This document shows, piece after piece, positions 4,897 to 5,313 of a stretch of 5,313 nt of DNA. The stretch is from Nanobdellota archaeon (GTDB lineage: Archaea > Nanobdellota > Nanobdellia > Woesearchaeales > B3-WOES). The notes beneath the pieces are model-generated. The model saw nothing but the letters and a program-made list of their open reading frames with translations. It did not search any database and had not been told where the DNA came from. Within the stretch, counting starts at the first letter, position 1. Every line of letters starts with the position of its first letter. Position numbers and translations under genes: made by a program. Location of the stretch: assembly GCA_023131705.1 (NCBI GenBank), contig JAGLZG010000183.1, positions 1 to 5,313 on the forward strand. Reading direction: 5' to 3'.

Positions 4897-5313
4897 TTAT
4901 TTTGTCTTTAAAACTTTGCTTTCCACATTACCATGACACAAGGCATTTATCTTTTCATAGAAATCCTCTTCTAAGCCGCCAGGCATTTCCAGTACAACAG
5001 ATAAACTTCCGTCATTTAACCATTCTTCTTTTAATTTTTTTCCAAACTGATTCAGAACCTGGTATGATTTAGCAGCATATTCAGGAGATATTTTAACAGC
5101 AATCTCTTTAACTTCAAATTTTATAGGAAGTATTATCCTTATTTTTTTGAGCACTTCCTGCATCTGCCTGTTGACATCCTCAAATTCATCAATATGAACC
5201 TTTGCTTCATCCATTGCAGCCTCTACTCTCGCAGGAGGATGAGGCAGGTGTGTTTGCGGGTCAACAGCATTCCTGTGTATCATATTAATAATCTGTTTTT
5301 TCTTTGTCTCTCT
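4897..5313 (-). CDS. SBDS/Sdo1 ribosome maturation protein, C-terminal part
   Basis: The frame is open to the right edge, so the 5' end is missing; 138 residues are present. The family (Shwachman-Bodian-Diamond syndrome protein, yeast Sdo1) acts in maturation of the large ribosomal subunit, in eukaryotes with the EF-2-like GTPase in releasing eIF6. The fragment starts at RETKKKQIINMIHRNAVDPQ, the beginning of the central helical domain, with the hallmark HLPHPPARVEAAM soon after. It continues through IDEFEDVNRQMQEVLKKIRIILPIKFE into the ferredoxin-like third domain, which includes VVLEMPGGLEEDFYEKIN. The N-terminal FYSH domain, roughly 90-95 residues, would lie beyond the edge. A methionine at 5283 is internal, because the ten codons before it fit the family. 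Its TAA stop lies 18 bases before the rrp4 start, so the genes share a transcript, as is usual in the archaeal exosome operon. Confidence 0.95.
   Translation of the reverse strand, partial: RETKKKQIINMIHRNAVDPQTHLPHPPARVEAAMDEAKVHIDEFEDVNRQMQEVLKKIRIILPIKFEVKEIAVKISPEYAAKSYQVLNQFGKKLKEEWLNDGSLSVVLEMPGGLEEDFYEKINALCHGNVESKVLKTK

Noticed and set aside
1..5313. CRISPR array, tRNA or rRNA genes
   Set aside because: No regularly spaced direct repeats and no tRNA or rRNA signature were seen on either strand.

Overview
The window reads as archaeal chromosomal DNA, fairly low in GC. The evidence is the gene set: an archaeal-type exosome (Rrp4, Rrp41, Rrp42), an SBDS ribosome-maturation protein, RNA polymerase subunit K (Rpb6-like), a 20S proteasome beta subunit with a short propeptide, and the archaeal termination ribonuclease aCPSF1. 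Start sites are preceded by AGGTGA-type ribosome binding sites, and psmB has a BRE/TATA-type promoter. Nothing here fixes the phylum. The short spacing and AT-rich composition would suit a DPANN-like or a low-GC euryarchaeal lineage, but that is a guess.

Right part (5313 down to 2449, minus strand): SBDS (5' end cut by the window edge), rrp4, rrp41, rrp42 and rpoK lie head to tail with 4-8 base overlaps or gaps of 12-18 bases, so they are almost certainly one transcript. This is the classic archaeal exosome operon. The unusual part is rpoK directly behind rrp42, a place often taken by ribosomal protein L37Ae and rpoP. A U-rich terminator candidate for this transcript sits just past rpoK.

Middle (about 1440-2430): a visibly AT-richer island on the opposite (plus) strand. 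It starts with about 170 bases of intergenic DNA holding a degenerate 28-base tandem repeat and three successive potential hairpins ending in an oligo-T tract. Three tightly packed small genes follow. The first two encode two-helix membrane proteins I cannot name. The third encodes a membrane-anchored small domain that resembles a cupredoxin whose copper ligands are mostly replaced. It is the least explained part of the window and the best candidate for something undescribed.

Left part (1379 down to 1, minus strand): psmB, with its own convincing promoter, followed after 41 bases by the N-terminal third of aCPSF1 (two KH domains and the beginning of the metallo-beta-lactamase domain), which runs off the left edge.

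Together the conserved genes cover transcription (RpoK), transcription termination and 3'-end cleavage (aCPSF1), 3'-5' RNA decay (exosome), ribosome maturation (SBDS) and protein degradation (proteasome). The known archaeal exosome-proteasome neighbourhood combines the same functions. The plus-strand island interrupts it.
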